DNA of 64,000 bases, taken from the NCBI GenBank assembly GCA_965232165.1, contig CBDDOY010000002.1, positions 620,001-684,000 on the forward strand, in the 5' to 3' direction. The position numbers were made by a program, and so were the translations under genes. Position 1 is the first letter of the stretch, and every line of letters begins with the position of its first letter. Source of the stretch: UBA2779 sp965232165 (GTDB lineage Bacteria > Spirochaetota > Spirochaetia > DSM-2461). This document shows positions 16,909 to 27,659 of this stretch, one piece after another. A model generated the notes under the pieces. It made no database searches and was not told the origin of the DNA. It worked only from the letters and a program-made list of their open reading frames with translations.

Positions 16909-19900
16909 TCAAAACCCACGCCGAACAAGCCGGAAACCCAGGTCGCTGCCGCTAACGCCCAGGCCACCGCTGAAGCGGTTGGCCGAACCCCAGGCGCTAA
17001 AGTACCAACTGCCGCCGCGATTAACACGGTCCGAGCCCGAAGCGGGCCCCCTGGGATCGCTCTGACTCCCCGAAGAATAAGCGCCATACCAGTCCCAGCA
17101 CCACTCCCTCACGTTCCCGCTCATGTCATACAGCCCCAGCTCATTGGGAGCCTTCTGGCCCACAGGATGGGTTTCATTCCCGCTGTTATCTCCATACCAG
17201 GCCACTTCATCTATATCATTGCCTCCTGCATACATGTATCCTCCAGAGGCATTGCCTCCACGGGCCGCATACTCCCATTCGGCCTCTGTGGGCAGTCTGT
17301 AGCCGTTTGCGCCCCAGTCTGCCGTCACACTGGTTCCGTTTATCGTGTAGACAGGGGTCAAGCCATTCTGAGAGCTTAGCTTATTACAGTACTCCACCGC
17401 CTCAACCCAGCTCACTTTCTCCACAGGACGATTATCATTCCCTGTGAAGTTAGACGGACTGCTCCTCATCACTTCCCTCCACTCCTTCTGCGTAACCTCG
17501 TACTTGCTCATATAAAACGGACTCACCGTCACCTCGTGTACGGGTTTCTCATCGCTATCTCCTGCCGTGGAGCCCATTTGGAAGCGGCCCCCCTTCACGT
17601 AGACGAAGCCATCCGTCAACATCAAGGAATATGCATCACTCCAACTGCCCGCCTGGTCGTCGCTGTCCAGGGCCCGCACACGCCAGTAGTGGGTCTGCAA
17701 GTTTGTCAATGCTGATTTCGGCGTGTAACTGGTTGCGCTCACTTCCACCGCCTGAGCATTAGCCAGCCCTCCTTTGCTGCCTGCTATCTGCACTTCATAA
17801 CCCGCCGCTCCAGGCACCGCATTCCAACTGAAGGTAGGCGTGGTGTCCGTGGTGCTGGAGGGGCTCAGGCCGCTTACTGTGCCCCAGTTTACCGATAGAC
17901 TGTTGATTGCGCTCCAGGCTCCATGTTGCCCGTCCCCATCCTTCGCCCGCACACGCCAATAGTGGGTCTGCAAGTTTGTCAGCGCCGTTGTCGGCGTGTA
18001 ACTGGCTGCACTCGCTTCCACCGCCGGAGCATTAGCCAGCCCTGCTTCGCTGCCTGCTATCTGCACCTCATAGCCCGCCGCTCCAGGCACCGCATTCCAG
18101 CTCAAGGCCGGGGTGGTGTCGGTGGTACTTGTTTCATCGGAGGGACGAAGCCCGCTTACGGCTCCCCAATTCACACTCAGGGAAGACACTTCGCTCCAAT
18201 CACCCTTCTGATTCTCCCCGTCCACAGCCCGCACACGCCAGTAGTGGGTCGTATTGTTGGTCAGCACCGTTCCAGGCGTATATGTTGCTGTTCCGGTTAC
18301 AGAAACAGCCTCTGCACCGGGCAGTCCATTCTGGCTGTCTGCGATCTGTATTTCATAGCTGTCGGCTCCGCCCAAGGCATGCCACCTGAAGGTCGGCGTG
18401 GTATCGGCGGTGTATGTTCCACTGGAGGGGCTCAGCCCGCCTACGGTTCCCATCACATTCAGGGAATACACTGTGCTCCACGCACCCTTCTGATTATCCC
18501 CGTCCACAGCCCGCACACGCCAGTAGTGCGTCTTATTGTTCGTCAGCGCCGTTCCAGGCGTATATGTTGTTGTTCCGGTTACAGTAGCAGCCGCCGCACT
18601 GTTCCATCCCGCCTCGCTGCCTGCAATCTGTATTTCATAGCGGGCTGCACCATCCACGGCATTCCAGCTTAAACCGGGGGTGGTGTCGGTGGTACTTGTT
18701 TCATCGGAGGGACGAAGCCCGCTTACGGCTCCCCAATTCACACTCAGGGAAGACACTTCGCTCCAATCACCCTTCTGATTCTCCCCGTCCACAGCCCGCA
18801 CACGCCAGTAGTGGGTCGTATTGTTGGTCAGCACCGTTCCAGGCGTATATGTTGCTGTTCCGGTTACAGAAACAGCCTCTGCACCGGGCAGTCCATTCTG
18901 GCTGTCTGCGATCTGTATTTCATAGCTGTCGGCTCCGCCCAAGGCATGCCACCTGAAGGTCGGCGTGGTATCGGCGGTGTATGTTCCACTGGAGGGGCTC
19001 AGCCCGCCTACGGTTCCCATCACATTCAGGGAATACACTGTGCTCCACGCACCCTTCTGATTATCCCCGTCCACAGCCCGCACACGCCAGTAGTGCGTCT
19101 TATTGTTCGTCAGCGCCGTTCCAGGCGTATATGTTGTTGTTCCGGTTACAGTAGCAGCCGCCGCACTGTTCCATCCCGCCTCGCTGCCTGCAATCTGTAT
19201 TTCATAGCGGGCTGCACCATCCACGGCATTCCAGCTTAAACCGGGGGTGGTGTCGGTGGTACTTGTTTCATCGGAGGGACGAAGCCCGCTTACGGCTCCC
19301 CAATTCACACTCAGGGAAGACACTTCGCTCCAATCACCCTTCTGATTCTCCCCGTCCACAGCCCGCACACGCCAGTAGTGGGTCGTATTGTTGGTCAGCA
19401 CCGTTCCAGGCGTATATGTTGCTGTTCCGGTTACAGAAACAGCCTCTGCACCGGGCAGTCCATTCTGGCTGTCTGCGATCTGTATTTCATAGCTGTCGGC
19501 TCCGCCCAAGGCATGCCACCTGAAGGTCGGCGTGGTATCGGCGGTGTATGTTCCACTGGAGGGGCTCAGCCCGCCTACGGTTCCCATCACATTCAGGGAA
19601 TACACTGTGCTCCACGCACCCTTCTGATTATCCCCGTCCACAGCCCGCACACGCCAGTAGTGCGTCTTATTGTTCGTCAGCGCCGTTCCAGGCGTATATG
19701 TTGTTGTTCCGGTTACAGTAGCAGCCGCCGCACTGTTCCATCCCGCCTCGCTGCCTGCAATCTGTATTTCATAGCGGGCTGCACCATCCACGGCATTCCA
19801 GCTTAAACCGGGGGTGGTGTCGGTGGTACTTGTTTCATCGGAGGGACGAAGCCCGCTTACGGCTCCCCAATTCACACTCAGGGAAGACACTTCGCTCCAA

Positions 19901-22900
19901 TCACCCTTCTGATTCTCCCCGTCCACAGCCCGCACACGCCAGTAGTGGGTCGTATTGTTGGTCAGCACCGTTCCAGGCGTATATGTTGCTGTTCCGGTTA
20001 CAGAAACAGCCTCTGCACCGGGCAGTCCATTCTGGCTGTCTGCGATCTGTATTTCATAGCTGTCGGCTCCGCCCAAGGCATGCCACCTGAAGGTCGGCGT
20101 GGTATCGGCGGTGTATGTTCCACTGGAGGGGCTCAGCCCGCCTACGGTTCCCATCACATTCAGGGAATACACTGTGCTCCACGCACCCTTCTGATTATCC
20201 CCGTCCACAGCCCGCACACGCCAGTAGTGCGTCTTATTGTTCGTCAGCGCCGTTCCAGGCGTATATGTTGTTGTTCCGGTTACAGTAGCAGCCGCCGCAC
20301 TGTTCCATCCCGCCTCGCTGCCTGCAATCTGTATTTCATAGCGGGCTGCACCATCCACGGCATTCCAGCTTAAACCGGGGGTGGTGTCGGTGGTACTTGT
20401 TTCATCGGAGGGACGAAGCCCGCTTACGGCTCCCCAATTCACACTCAGGGAAGACACTTCGCTCCAATCACCCTTCTGATTCTCCCCGTCCACAGCCCGC
20501 ACACGCCAGTAGTGGGTCGTATTGTTGGTCAGCACCGTTCCAGGCGTATATGTTGCTGTTCCGGTTACAGAAACAGCCTCTGCACCGGGCAGTCCATTCT
20601 GGCTGTCTGCGATCTGTATTTCATAGCTGTCGGCTCCGCCCAAGGCATGCCACCTGAAGGTCGGCGTGGTATCGGCGGTGTATGTTCCACTGGAGGGGCT
20701 CAGCCCGCCTACGGTTCCCATCACATTCAGGGAATACACTGTGCTCCACGCACCCTTCTGATTATCCCCGTCCACAGCCCGCACACGCCAGTAGTGCGTC
20801 TTATTGTTCGTCAGCGCCGTTCCAGGCGTATATGTTGTTGTTCCGGTTACAGTAGCAGCCGCCGCACTGTTCCATCCCGCCTCGCTGCCTGCAATCTGTA
20901 TTTCATAGCGGGCTGCACCATCCACGGCATTCCAGCTTAAACCGGGGGTGGTGTCGGTGGTACTTGTTTCATCGGAGGGACGAAGCCCGCTTACGGCTCC
21001 CCAATTCACACTCAGGGAAGACACTTCGCTCCAATCACCCTTCTGATTCTCCCCGTCCACAGCCCGCACACGCCAGTAGTGGGTCGTATTGTTGGTCAGC
21101 ACCGTTCCAGGCGTATATGTTGCTGTTCCGGTTACAGAAACAGCCTCTGCACCGGGCAGTCCATTCTGGCTGTCTGCGATCTGTATTTCATAGCTGTCGG
21201 CTCCGCCCAAGGCATGCCACCTGAAGGTCGGCGTGGTATCGGCGGTGTATGTTCCACTGGAGGGGCTCAGCCCGCCTACGGTTCCCATCACATTCAGGGA
21301 ATACACTGTGCTCCACGCACCCTTCTGATTATCCCCGTCCACAGCCCGCACACGCCAGTAGTGCGTCTTATTGTTCGTCAGCGCCGTTCCAGGCGTATAT
21401 GTTGTTGTTCCGGTTACAGTAGCAGCCGCCGCACTGTTCCATCCCGCCTCGCTGCCTGCAATCTGTATTTCATAGCGGGCTGCACCATCCACGGCATTCC
21501 AGCTTAAACCGGGGGTGGTGTCGGTGGTACTTGTTTCATCGGAGGGACGAAGCCCGCTTACGGCTCCCCAATTCACACTCAGGGAAGACACTTCGCTCCA
21601 ATCACCCTTCTGATTCTCCCCGTCCACAGCCCGCACACGCCAGTAGTGGGTCGTATTGTTGGTCAGCACCGTTCCAGGCGTATATGTTGCTGTTCCGGTT
21701 ACAGAAACAGCCTCTGCACCGGGCAGTCCATTCTGGCTGTCTGCGATCTGTATTTCATAGCTGTCGGCTCCGCCCAAGGCATGCCACCTGAAGGTCGGCG
21801 TGGTATCGGCGGTGTATGTTCCACTGGAGGGGCTCAGCCCGCCTACGGTTCCCATCACATTCAGGGAATACACTGTGCTCCACGCACCCTTCTGATTATC
21901 CCCGTCCACAGCCCGCACACGCCAGTAGTGCGTCTTATTGTTCGTCAGCGCCGTTCCAGGCGTATATGTTGTTGTTCCGGTTACAGTAGCAGCCGCCGCA
22001 CTGTTCCATCCCGCCTCGCTGCCTGCAATCTGTATTTCATAGCGGGCTGCACCATCCACGGCATTCCAGCTTAAACCGGGGGTGGTGTCGGTGGTACTTG
22101 TTTCATCGGAGGGACGAAGCCCGCTTACGGCTCCCCAATTCACACTCAGGGAAGACACTTCGCTCCAATCACCCTTCTGATTCTCCCCGTCCACAGCCCG
22201 CACACGCCAGTAGTGGGTCGTATTGTTGGTCAGCACCGTTCCAGGCGTATATGTTGCTGTTCCGGTTACAGAAACAGCCTCTGCACCGGGCAGTCCATTC
22301 TGGCTGTCTGCGATCTGTATTTCATAGCTGTCGGCTCCGCCCAAGGCATGCCACCTGAAGGTCGGCGTGGTATCGGCGGTGTATGTTCCACTGGAGGGGC
22401 TCAGCCCGCCTACGGTTCCCATCACATTCAGGGAATACACTGTGCTCCACGCACCCTTCTGATTATCCCCGTCCACAGCCCGCACACGCCAGTAGTGCGT
22501 CTTATTGTTCGTCAGCGCCGTTCCAGGCGTATATGTTGTTGTTCCGGTTACAGTAGCAGCCGCCGCACTGTTCCATCCCGCCTCGCTGCCTGCAATCTGT
22601 ATTTCATAGCGGGCTGCACCATCCACGGCATTCCAGCTTAAACCGGGGGTGGTGTCGGTGGTACTTGTTTCATCGGAGGGACGAAGCCCGCTTACGGCTC
22701 CCCAATTCACACTCAGGGAAGACACTTCGCTCCAATCACCCTTCTGATTCTCCCCGTCCACAGCCCGCACACGCCAGTAGTGGGTCGTATTGTTGGTCAG
22801 CACCGTTCCAGGCGTATATGTTGCTGTTCCGGTTACAGAAACAGCCTCTGCACCGGGCAGTCCATTCTGGCTGTCTGCGATCTGTATTTCATAGCTGTCG

Positions 22901-25900
22901 GCTCCGCCCAAGGCATGCCACCTGAAGGTCGGCGTGGTATCGGCGGTGTATGTTCCACTGGAGGGGCTCAGCCCGCCTACGGTTCCCATCACATTCAGGG
23001 AATACACTGTGCTCCACGCACCCTTCTGATTATCCCCGTCCACAGCCCGCACACGCCAGTAGTGCGTCTTATTGTTCGTCAGCGCCGTTCCAGGCGTATA
23101 TGTTGTTGTTCCGGTTACAGTAGCAGCCGCCGCACTGTTCCATCCCGCCTCGCTGCCTGCAATCTGTATTTCATAGCGGGCTGCACCATCCACGGCATTC
23201 CAGCTTAAACCGGGGGTGGTGTCGGTGGTACTTGTTTCATCGGAGGGACGAAGCCCGCTTACGGCTCCCCAATTCACACTCAGGGAAGACACTTCGCTCC
23301 AATCACCCTTCTGATTCTCCCCGTCCACAGCCCGCACACGCCAGTAGTGGGTCGTATTGTTGGTCAGCACCGTTCCAGGCGTATATGTTGCTGTTCCGGT
23401 TACAGAAACAGCCTCTGCACCGGGCAGTCCATTCTGGCTGTCTGCGATCTGTATTTCATAGCTGTCGGCTCCGCCCAAGGCATGCCACCTGAAGGTCGGC
23501 GTGGTATCGGCGGTGCTTGTGCCTTTGCCGGGACTGAGTCCGTCTATGGCTCCCCAGTTTACTTCAAGAGAATGAATGGCGCTCCACGGCCCATACTGAC
23601 CATTCGCATCCTTCGCCCTAACCTGCCAGTAGTGGGTCTGCAAGTTTGTCAATGCCGTTGCAGGGGTGTAACTGGCTGCACTCACTTCCACCGCCTGAGC
23701 ACTGGCCAGCCCCGCTTCGCTGTCGGCTATCTGCACCTCGTAACCCGCCGCTCCAGGCACCGCATTCCAGCTCAAGGCGGGGGTGGTATCGGCGGTGCCT
23801 GCGCCGTTGCCGGGACTGAGCCAGCTTATGGTTCCCCATTTCACTTCCAGGGAATGTTCTGTGCTCCACGCACCCTGCTGCCCATCCCCGTCCACAGCCC
23901 GCACACACCAGTAGTGGGTCGTATTGTTGGTCAGCGCCGTTCCAGGCGTGTATGTTGTTGTTCCAGTTACAGAAACAGCCGCCGCACCGGTCCATCCTCC
24001 CGGACTGTCGGCAATCTGTATCTCATAGCGGGCTGCACCATCCACGGCATTCCAGCTTAAACCGGGGGTGGTGTCGGTGGTGCTCGCGCTGTTGGCGGGA
24101 CTGAGCCCGCTTACGGCTCCAATAGCCACATCCAGGGAATGTGCTGTACTCCAATCACCCTCCTGATTCTCCCCGTCCACAGCCCGCACACGCCAGTAGT
24201 GCGTCTTATTGTTCGTCAGCGCCGTTCCAGGCGTATATGTTGTTGTTCCGGTTACAGTAGCAGCCGCCGCACTGTTCCATCCCGCCTCGCTGCCTGCAAT
24301 CTGTATTTCATAGCGGGCTGCACCATCCACGGCATTCCAGCTTAAACCGGGGGTGGTGTCGGTGGTACTTGTTTCATCGGAGGGACGAAGCCCGCTTACG
24401 GCTCCCCAATTCACACTCAGGGAAGACACTTCGCTCCAATCACCCTTCTGATTCTCCCCGTCCACAGCCCGCACACGCCAGTAGTGGGTCGTATTGTTGG
24501 TCAGCACCGTTCCAGGCGTGTATGTTGTTGTTCCAGTTACAGAAACAGCCGCCGCACCGGTCCATCCCGTCTGGCTGCCTGCAATCTGTATTTCATAGCT
24601 GTCGGCTCCGTCCAAGGCATACCACCTGAAGGTCGGCGTGGTATCGGCGGTCTCTGCTTTATTGACGGGACTGAGCCCGCTTACGGTTCCCATCACATTC
24701 AGGGAAGACATTGCGCTCCACGCACCCTTCTGATTATCCCCGTCCACAGCCCGCACACGCCAGTAGTGGGTCGTATTGTTGGTCAGCGCCGTTCCAGGCG
24801 TATATGTTGTTGTTGTTCCGGTTACAGGAACAGCCGCCGCACCGGTCCATTCTCCCGGACTGTCGGCAATCTGTATTTCATAGCCGGAGGCGTCAGCCAC
24901 GGCATCCCAACTGAAGGCCGGCGTGGTATCGGCGGTGTATATTCCACTGGAGGGGCTCAGCCCGCTTACGGTTCCAATAGCCACTTCCAGGGAATGGGCT
25001 GTGCTCCAATCACCCCTCTGATTCCCCCCGTCCACAGCACGCACACGCCAATGATGCGTCGTATTGTTCGTCAAGGCCGTTGTCGGCGTGTAACTGGTTC
25101 CGCCCGCTTCCACCGCCTGAGCATTAGCCACCCCCGCTTCGCTGGCGGCTATCTGAACCTCATAACCCGCCGCTCCAGGCACCGCATTCCAGCTTAAACC
25201 GGGGGTGGTATCGGCGGTGCTCTCGCCGTCGGCGGGACTGAGCCCGCTTACGGCTCCAATGGCCACATTCAGGGAATGTGATGTACTCCAATCACCCTCC
25301 TGATTATCCCCGTCCACAGCCCGCACACGCCAGTAGTGGGTCTTATTGTTGGTCAGCGCCGCTGCCGGGGTGTAGTTTTCGGCTGACGTGCTATAAATAG
25401 TCGCAGTGTCCAAACCCGCCGCGCTGCCTGCAATCTGTATTTCATAGCGGACGGCTCCGCCCACATCGGCCCAGCTCAAGACCGGCGTGGTATCGGTGGT
25501 GGCTGTATTACTTTCGGGACTGAGCCAGTCTACGGTTCCCCTTTTCATCGAAACATCATCTATCCAGGCACAGTCGCTATCGTCGGAATAGGAGTCGTCC
25601 TTTTCGTATACCCATTTTAGCGTGTGGACACCCGGCTCTATGGGATACGACATCTCCGCCCATTCCTCACTGCCGGACCAGGATGCCTCCGGAGGCTGAT
25701 TCCCGTTGATGTAAAAACTCAGTTTGTCGTAGCCGCCTTCCGAGGAGACCTTCCGGTAGAAGCTGATCTCGCTCGCCAAAGACACCCTCACCCTCACCTC
25801 TGCCGCCGCACTCTGACTGTTATCGATATCATTCGATTTCAGAGAACCGCTGCCTGAGCGCGCATCGCTGTCTATTATCCAGGAGCCGATCCAGAAAGGG

Positions 25901-27594
25901 GAAAGGCTGCCGCCCTCAAAGGATTCATCCAGGGTCTCTATCTCCTCCTGTTCTTCCCACTTGGCGTACAGCGTCAGGGAGCTATTCACCGTGTCTCCGC
26001 CGAAATCCCAAGGCCGGGTTAAGTCGCTGTCGGAGTACCAGCCATGGAACACATAGCCACTCAGCGTCGGTGCATCCGGTTCGGCGGCACGGCCGCCTTC
26101 GGGCACCGACTGGCCCGATACGGAGCTGCCGCCGTTCGCATCGAAGCTTACGGTGTAGGCGGCTAAGGGTATCAGGCGCCTGCTTATGGATTTACTCCCC
26201 ATGCGGTTGTCCCGGACGGTGAGTTTCACGACCGCCGTGTCCACATTGCTGAAGGTGCGGGAAGGATTTCTGTCGGTGCTGTCTGTATTCCCGTCACCGT
26301 CGAAGTCCCATTCACGGCTCACAATCGAGCCGTCTTCATCGGTGGATCCGTCGCTGAAATTCACCCGATAGACACCGGGACTGGTTTCTTCCTTGGTATA
26401 GGAAAAACCCGCTATTGGCAGCATATTGGTTTTATTGGAAAGCTCCAGGTCGTCTCGGACATCAAACAGGGTGAAATTCAAATCAGGCAAATTCTTGCCG
26501 AGTCTCTTCACTTCCCCCTCAGCCCTGGCCCGAAGCCCCCGGTAGGCACTGAACGACACCTTACTGCCGTCGGATTTCCCTCTCAGCCCCGCATAAATTT
26601 CCGGAGTGAAATACGGACCGGCGACACCGTAAAGCCTCAGCTCCTTTTTGAGTCCCAAGGATGCCTCAACCGCGCCGGCCAAACTCGGCGGCTCAATTTC
26701 AACATCTATGTTATTGTCGCTGTAAGGAATCCATCGGCCGGTTGTGCCGGAGTATCTTGCCCCTGCAAGAAATTCGGACTTGGCCTGAAACCCGAACTCA
26801 GTTACTCCGTCTATCGCTGTGGAAAGACTCACTTCCAGGACAGGACTGATGACGACAACCCCGATGGTGACGGGCTGCAGATAGAGAGTGCCCAGACGGT
26901 GCGTGTGTCTGTCGTTCAGGGAACCCCTGATGTCCAGGTCAAGGTCCAACTTAGGCTCAATAGAAATATCAAACGCCTTCAATTCGGAAGATTTGATATC
27001 CAGCATGAAGCTGAAGGGCAAGGTCAACTGAAAACTGCCGGTCACCGATACATTGTTCCCTATGCTGTACTTGACGTCAAAACGCCTGGTGAGGGACGAA
27101 TTCTCACCGTTGCCCAGGAGAGCAGCGGTTTCGGGACTGTCCACCATTGTCAGACTGCCGTCGGGGGATTCCACCCGCATCCCATCCAGGAACAGTCTGC
27201 CTTCAGCACTGTACTCGCCATTCTCTATCCCGTCCGTCAGCACTGCATCCTCGGTGATGAGCACCTTCTTACTCTCCTGTAAAGTCTTCACGGCCAGCAC
27301 TTTCTTCAGGGCTCCGGAGGGGAACATGGCCGTTACACCGGAGTGAAACACCTGCCCTGCCTTGACGGCAACATCACCGGCCACGGTGATTTCGCCGGTG
27401 CTGCTGTCAAAACCCAGCACCTGCCTGGTTTCAGGCTGCACCAATGCCGCTTCCTTGAGAACAACATCTTTCTCGGCAGCAACAAGCCCGGCTGTCGGCT
27501 GAACAATACTTTTCCCTCCCGTGGGTTCGATACAGCCCGCCAAAACCAACAGAGCGCCAAGCAGCAATGCTTCCATTGTTTTCCTGTTTTTCAT
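16909..27594 (-). CDS. giant multidomain lipoprotein with 28 Fn3-like repeats and FGE-fold C terminus
   Basis: Intact protein of 3561 aa. The ATG at 27594 is preferred over the TTG at 27645: it has a ribosome site (AGGCGAG) and gives a lipoprotein signal peptide MKNRKTMEALLLGALLVLAG with Cys21. Approximate domains: unknown N-terminal domain 22-390; PKD 395-480; InlB/Listeria-Bacteroides repeat 480-545; MAM-like jelly-roll 552-682; 28 Fn3-like domains 682-3325; FGE/SUMF1 (C-type-lectin fold) 3326-3561 with YRLPTEAEWEYAARGG, MSGNVREWCWDWYGAY and GFRLVR. Eighteen of the Fn3 domains come from nine perfect-looking two-domain units. Likely a very long surface stalk that displays a ligand-binding tip. 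The tip ends in a candidate variable region (16945-17004). Own promoter at 27660; monocistronic. Confidence 0.88.
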   Translation of the reverse strand: MKNRKTMEALLLGALLVLAGCIEPTGGKSIVQPTAGLVAAEKDVVLKEAALVQPETRQVLGFDSSTGEITVAGDVAVKAGQVFHSGVTAMFPSGALKKVLAVKTLQESKKVLITEDAVLTDGIENGEYSAEGRLFLDGMRVESPDGSLTMVDSPETAALLGNGENSSLTRRFDVKYSIGNNVSVTGSFQLTLPFSFMLDIKSSELKAFDISIEPKLDLDLDIRGSLNDRHTHRLGTLYLQPVTIGVVVISPVLEVSLSTAIDGVTEFGFQAKSEFLAGARYSGTTGRWIPYSDNNIDVEIEPPSLAGAVEASLGLKKELRLYGVAGPYFTPEIYAGLRGKSDGSKVSFSAYRGLRARAEGEVKRLGKNLPDLNFTLFDVRDDLELSNKTNMLPIAGFSYTKEETSPGVYRVNFSDGSTDEDGSIVSREWDFDGDGNTDSTDRNPSRTFSNVDTAVVKLTVRDNRMGSKSISRRLIPLAAYTVSFDANGGSSVSGQSVPEGGRAAEPDAPTLSGYVFHGWYSDSDLTRPWDFGGDTVNSSLTLYAKWEEQEEIETLDESFEGGSLSPFWIGSWIIDSDARSGSGSLKSNDIDNSQSAAAEVRVRVSLASEISFYRKVSSEGGYDKLSFYINGNQPPEASWSGSEEWAEMSYPIEPGVHTLKWVYEKDDSYSDDSDCAWIDDVSMKRGTVDWLSPESNTATTDTTPVLSWADVGGAVRYEIQIAGSAAGLDTATIYSTSAENYTPAAALTNNKTHYWRVRAVDGDNQEGDWSTSHSLNVAIGAVSGLSPADGESTADTTPGLSWNAVPGAAGYEVQIAASEAGVANAQAVEAGGTSYTPTTALTNNTTHHWRVRAVDGGNQRGDWSTAHSLEVAIGTVSGLSPSSGIYTADTTPAFSWDAVADASGYEIQIADSPGEWTGAAAVPVTGTTTTYTPGTALTNNTTHYWRVRAVDGDNQKGAWSAMSSLNVMGTVSGLSPVNKAETADTTPTFRWYALDGADSYEIQIAGSQTGWTGAAAVSVTGTTTYTPGTVLTNNTTHYWRVRAVDGENQKGDWSEVSSLSVNWGAVSGLRPSDETSTTDTTPGLSWNAVDGAARYEIQIAGSEAGWNSAAAATVTGTTTYTPGTALTNNKTHYWRVRAVDGENQEGDWSTAHSLDVAIGAVSGLSPANSASTTDTTPGLSWNAVDGAARYEIQIADSPGGWTGAAAVSVTGTTTYTPGTALTNNTTHYWCVRAVDGDGQQGAWSTEHSLEVKWGTISWLSPGNGAGTADTTPALSWNAVPGAAGYEVQIADSEAGLASAQAVEVSAASYTPATALTNLQTHYWQVRAKDANGQYGPWSAIHSLEVNWGAIDGLSPGKGTSTADTTPTFRWHALGGADSYEIQIADSQNGLPGAEAVSVTGTATYTPGTVLTNNTTHYWRVRAVDGENQKGDWSEVSSLSVNWGAVSGLRPSDETSTTDTTPGLSWNAVDGAARYEIQIAGSEAGWNSAAAATVTGTTTYTPGTALTNNKTHYWRVRAVDGDNQKGAWSTVYSLNVMGTVGGLSPSSGTYTADTTPTFRWHALGGADSYEIQIADSQNGLPGAEAVSVTGTATYTPGTVLTNNTTHYWRVRAVDGENQKGDWSEVSSLSVNWGAVSGLRPSDETSTTDTTPGLSWNAVDGAARYEIQIAGSEAGWNSAAAATVTGTTTYTPGTALTNNKTHYWRVRAVDGDNQKGAWSTVYSLNVMGTVGGLSPSSGTYTADTTPTFRWHALGGADSYEIQIADSQNGLPGAEAVSVTGTATYTPGTVLTNNTTHYWRVRAVDGENQKGDWSEVSSLSVNWGAVSGLRPSDETSTTDTTPGLSWNAVDGAARYEIQIAGSEAGWNSAAAATVTGTTTYTPGTALTNNKTHYWRVRAVDGDNQKGAWSTVYSLNVMGTVGGLSPSSGTYTADTTPTFRWHALGGADSYEIQIADSQNGLPGAEAVSVTGTATYTPGTVLTNNTTHYWRVRAVDGENQKGDWSEVSSLSVNWGAVSGLRPSDETSTTDTTPGLSWNAVDGAARYEIQIAGSEAGWNSAAAATVTGTTTYTPGTALTNNKTHYWRVRAVDGDNQKGAWSTVYSLNVMGTVGGLSPSSGTYTADTTPTFRWHALGGADSYEIQIADSQNGLPGAEAVSVTGTATYTPGTVLTNNTTHYWRVRAVDGENQKGDWSEVSSLSVNWGAVSGLRPSDETSTTDTTPGLSWNAVDGAARYEIQIAGSEAGWNSAAAATVTGTTTYTPGTALTNNKTHYWRVRAVDGDNQKGAWSTVYSLNVMGTVGGLSPSSGTYTADTTPTFRWHALGGADSYEIQIADSQNGLPGAEAVSVTGTATYTPGTVLTNNTTHYWRVRAVDGENQKGDWSEVSSLSVNWGAVSGLRPSDETSTTDTTPGLSWNAVDGAARYEIQIAGSEAGWNSAAAATVTGTTTYTPGTALTNNKTHYWRVRAVDGDNQKGAWSTVYSLNVMGTVGGLSPSSGTYTADTTPTFRWHALGGADSYEIQIADSQNGLPGAEAVSVTGTATYTPGTVLTNNTTHYWRVRAVDGENQKGDWSEVSSLSVNWGAVSGLRPSDETSTTDTTPGLSWNAVDGAARYEIQIAGSEAGWNSAAAATVTGTTTYTPGTALTNNKTHYWRVRAVDGDNQKGAWSTVYSLNVMGTVGGLSPSSGTYTADTTPTFRWHALGGADSYEIQIADSQNGLPGAEAVSVTGTATYTPGTVLTNNTTHYWRVRAVDGENQKGDWSEVSSLSVNWGAVSGLRPSDETSTTDTTPGLSWNAVDGAARYEIQIAGSEAGWNSAAAATVTGTTTYTPGTALTNNKTHYWRVRAVDGDNQKGAWSTVYSLNVMGTVGGLSPSSGTYTADTTPTFRWHALGGADSYEIQIADSQNGLPGAEAVSVTGTATYTPGTVLTNNTTHYWRVRAVDGENQKGDWSEVSSLSVNWGAVSGLRPSDETSTTDTTPGLSWNAVDGAARYEIQIAGSEAGWNSAAAATVTGTTTYTPGTALTNNKTHYWRVRAVDGDNQKGAWSTVYSLNVMGTVGGLSPSSGTYTADTTPTFRWHALGGADSYEIQIADSQNGLPGAEAVSVTGTATYTPGTVLTNNTTHYWRVRAVDGENQKGDWSEVSSLSVNWGAVSGLRPSDETSTTDTTPALSWNAVPGAAGYEVQIAGSEAGLANAPAVEASAASYTPTTALTNLQTHYWRVRAKDGDGQHGAWSAINSLSVNWGTVSGLSPSSTTDTTPTFSWNAVPGAAGYEVQIAGSKGGLANAQAVEVSATSYTPKSALTNLQTHYWRVRALDSDDQAGSWSDAYSLMLTDGFVYVKGGRFQMGSTAGDSDEKPVHEVTVSPFYMSKYEVTQKEWREVMRSSPSNFTGNDNRPVEKVSWVEAVEYCNKLSSQNGLTPVYTINGTSVTADWGANGYRLPTEAEWEYAARGGNASGGYMYAGGNDIDEVAWYGDNSGNETHPVGQKAPNELGLYDMSGNVREWCWDWYGAYSSGSQSDPRGPASGSDRVNRGGSWYFSAWGSANRFSGGLGVSGSDLGFRLVRRGF
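16945..17004 (-). other. candidate DGR variable region in giant protein copy 2
   Basis: Twenty codons between RVNRGGSW and DLGFRLVR. Nearly all end in C or T (TAC, TTT, AGC, GCC, GGT, AAC, TTC, GGC, GTT). The sequence differs from copy 1 at most codons and is two codons shorter, although the DNA upstream (DPRGPASGS region) and downstream (LGFRLVR) is almost identical in the two genes. Confidence 0.6.
18106..23515 (-). repeat. 567-bp tandem repeat array, about 9.5 units, coding
   Basis: Unit starts recur at 18129, 18696, 19263 and every 567 bp up to 23232. Each unit encodes 189 aa, two Fn3-like domains (GLRPSDETS type and GGLSPSSGTY type). By eye the units are identical at the nucleotide level, including silent positions. 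567 is divisible by three, so unit gain or loss keeps the reading frame. A diverged single relative of the first domain occurs at 24369. Confidence 0.92.
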
Positions 27595-27659
27595 ATTTCT
27601 CGCCTTTTTCAAAACTTCAGCCCGACGAACAGAATTATAACTCAATCTAATTACCTATA

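Noticed and set aside
18129..23492. Repeated plus-strand frames of 86 and 142 codons at 567-bp spacing
   Set aside because: They are antisense shadows of the Fn3-like repeats; codon pattern and periodicity come from the giant gene on the minus strand.
27594..27645. TTG start adding 17 residues to the giant protein
   Set aside because: It would lie within a few bases of the predicted transcription start and would put charged residues in front of a clean lipoprotein signal; the ATG at 27594 has a ribosome site.
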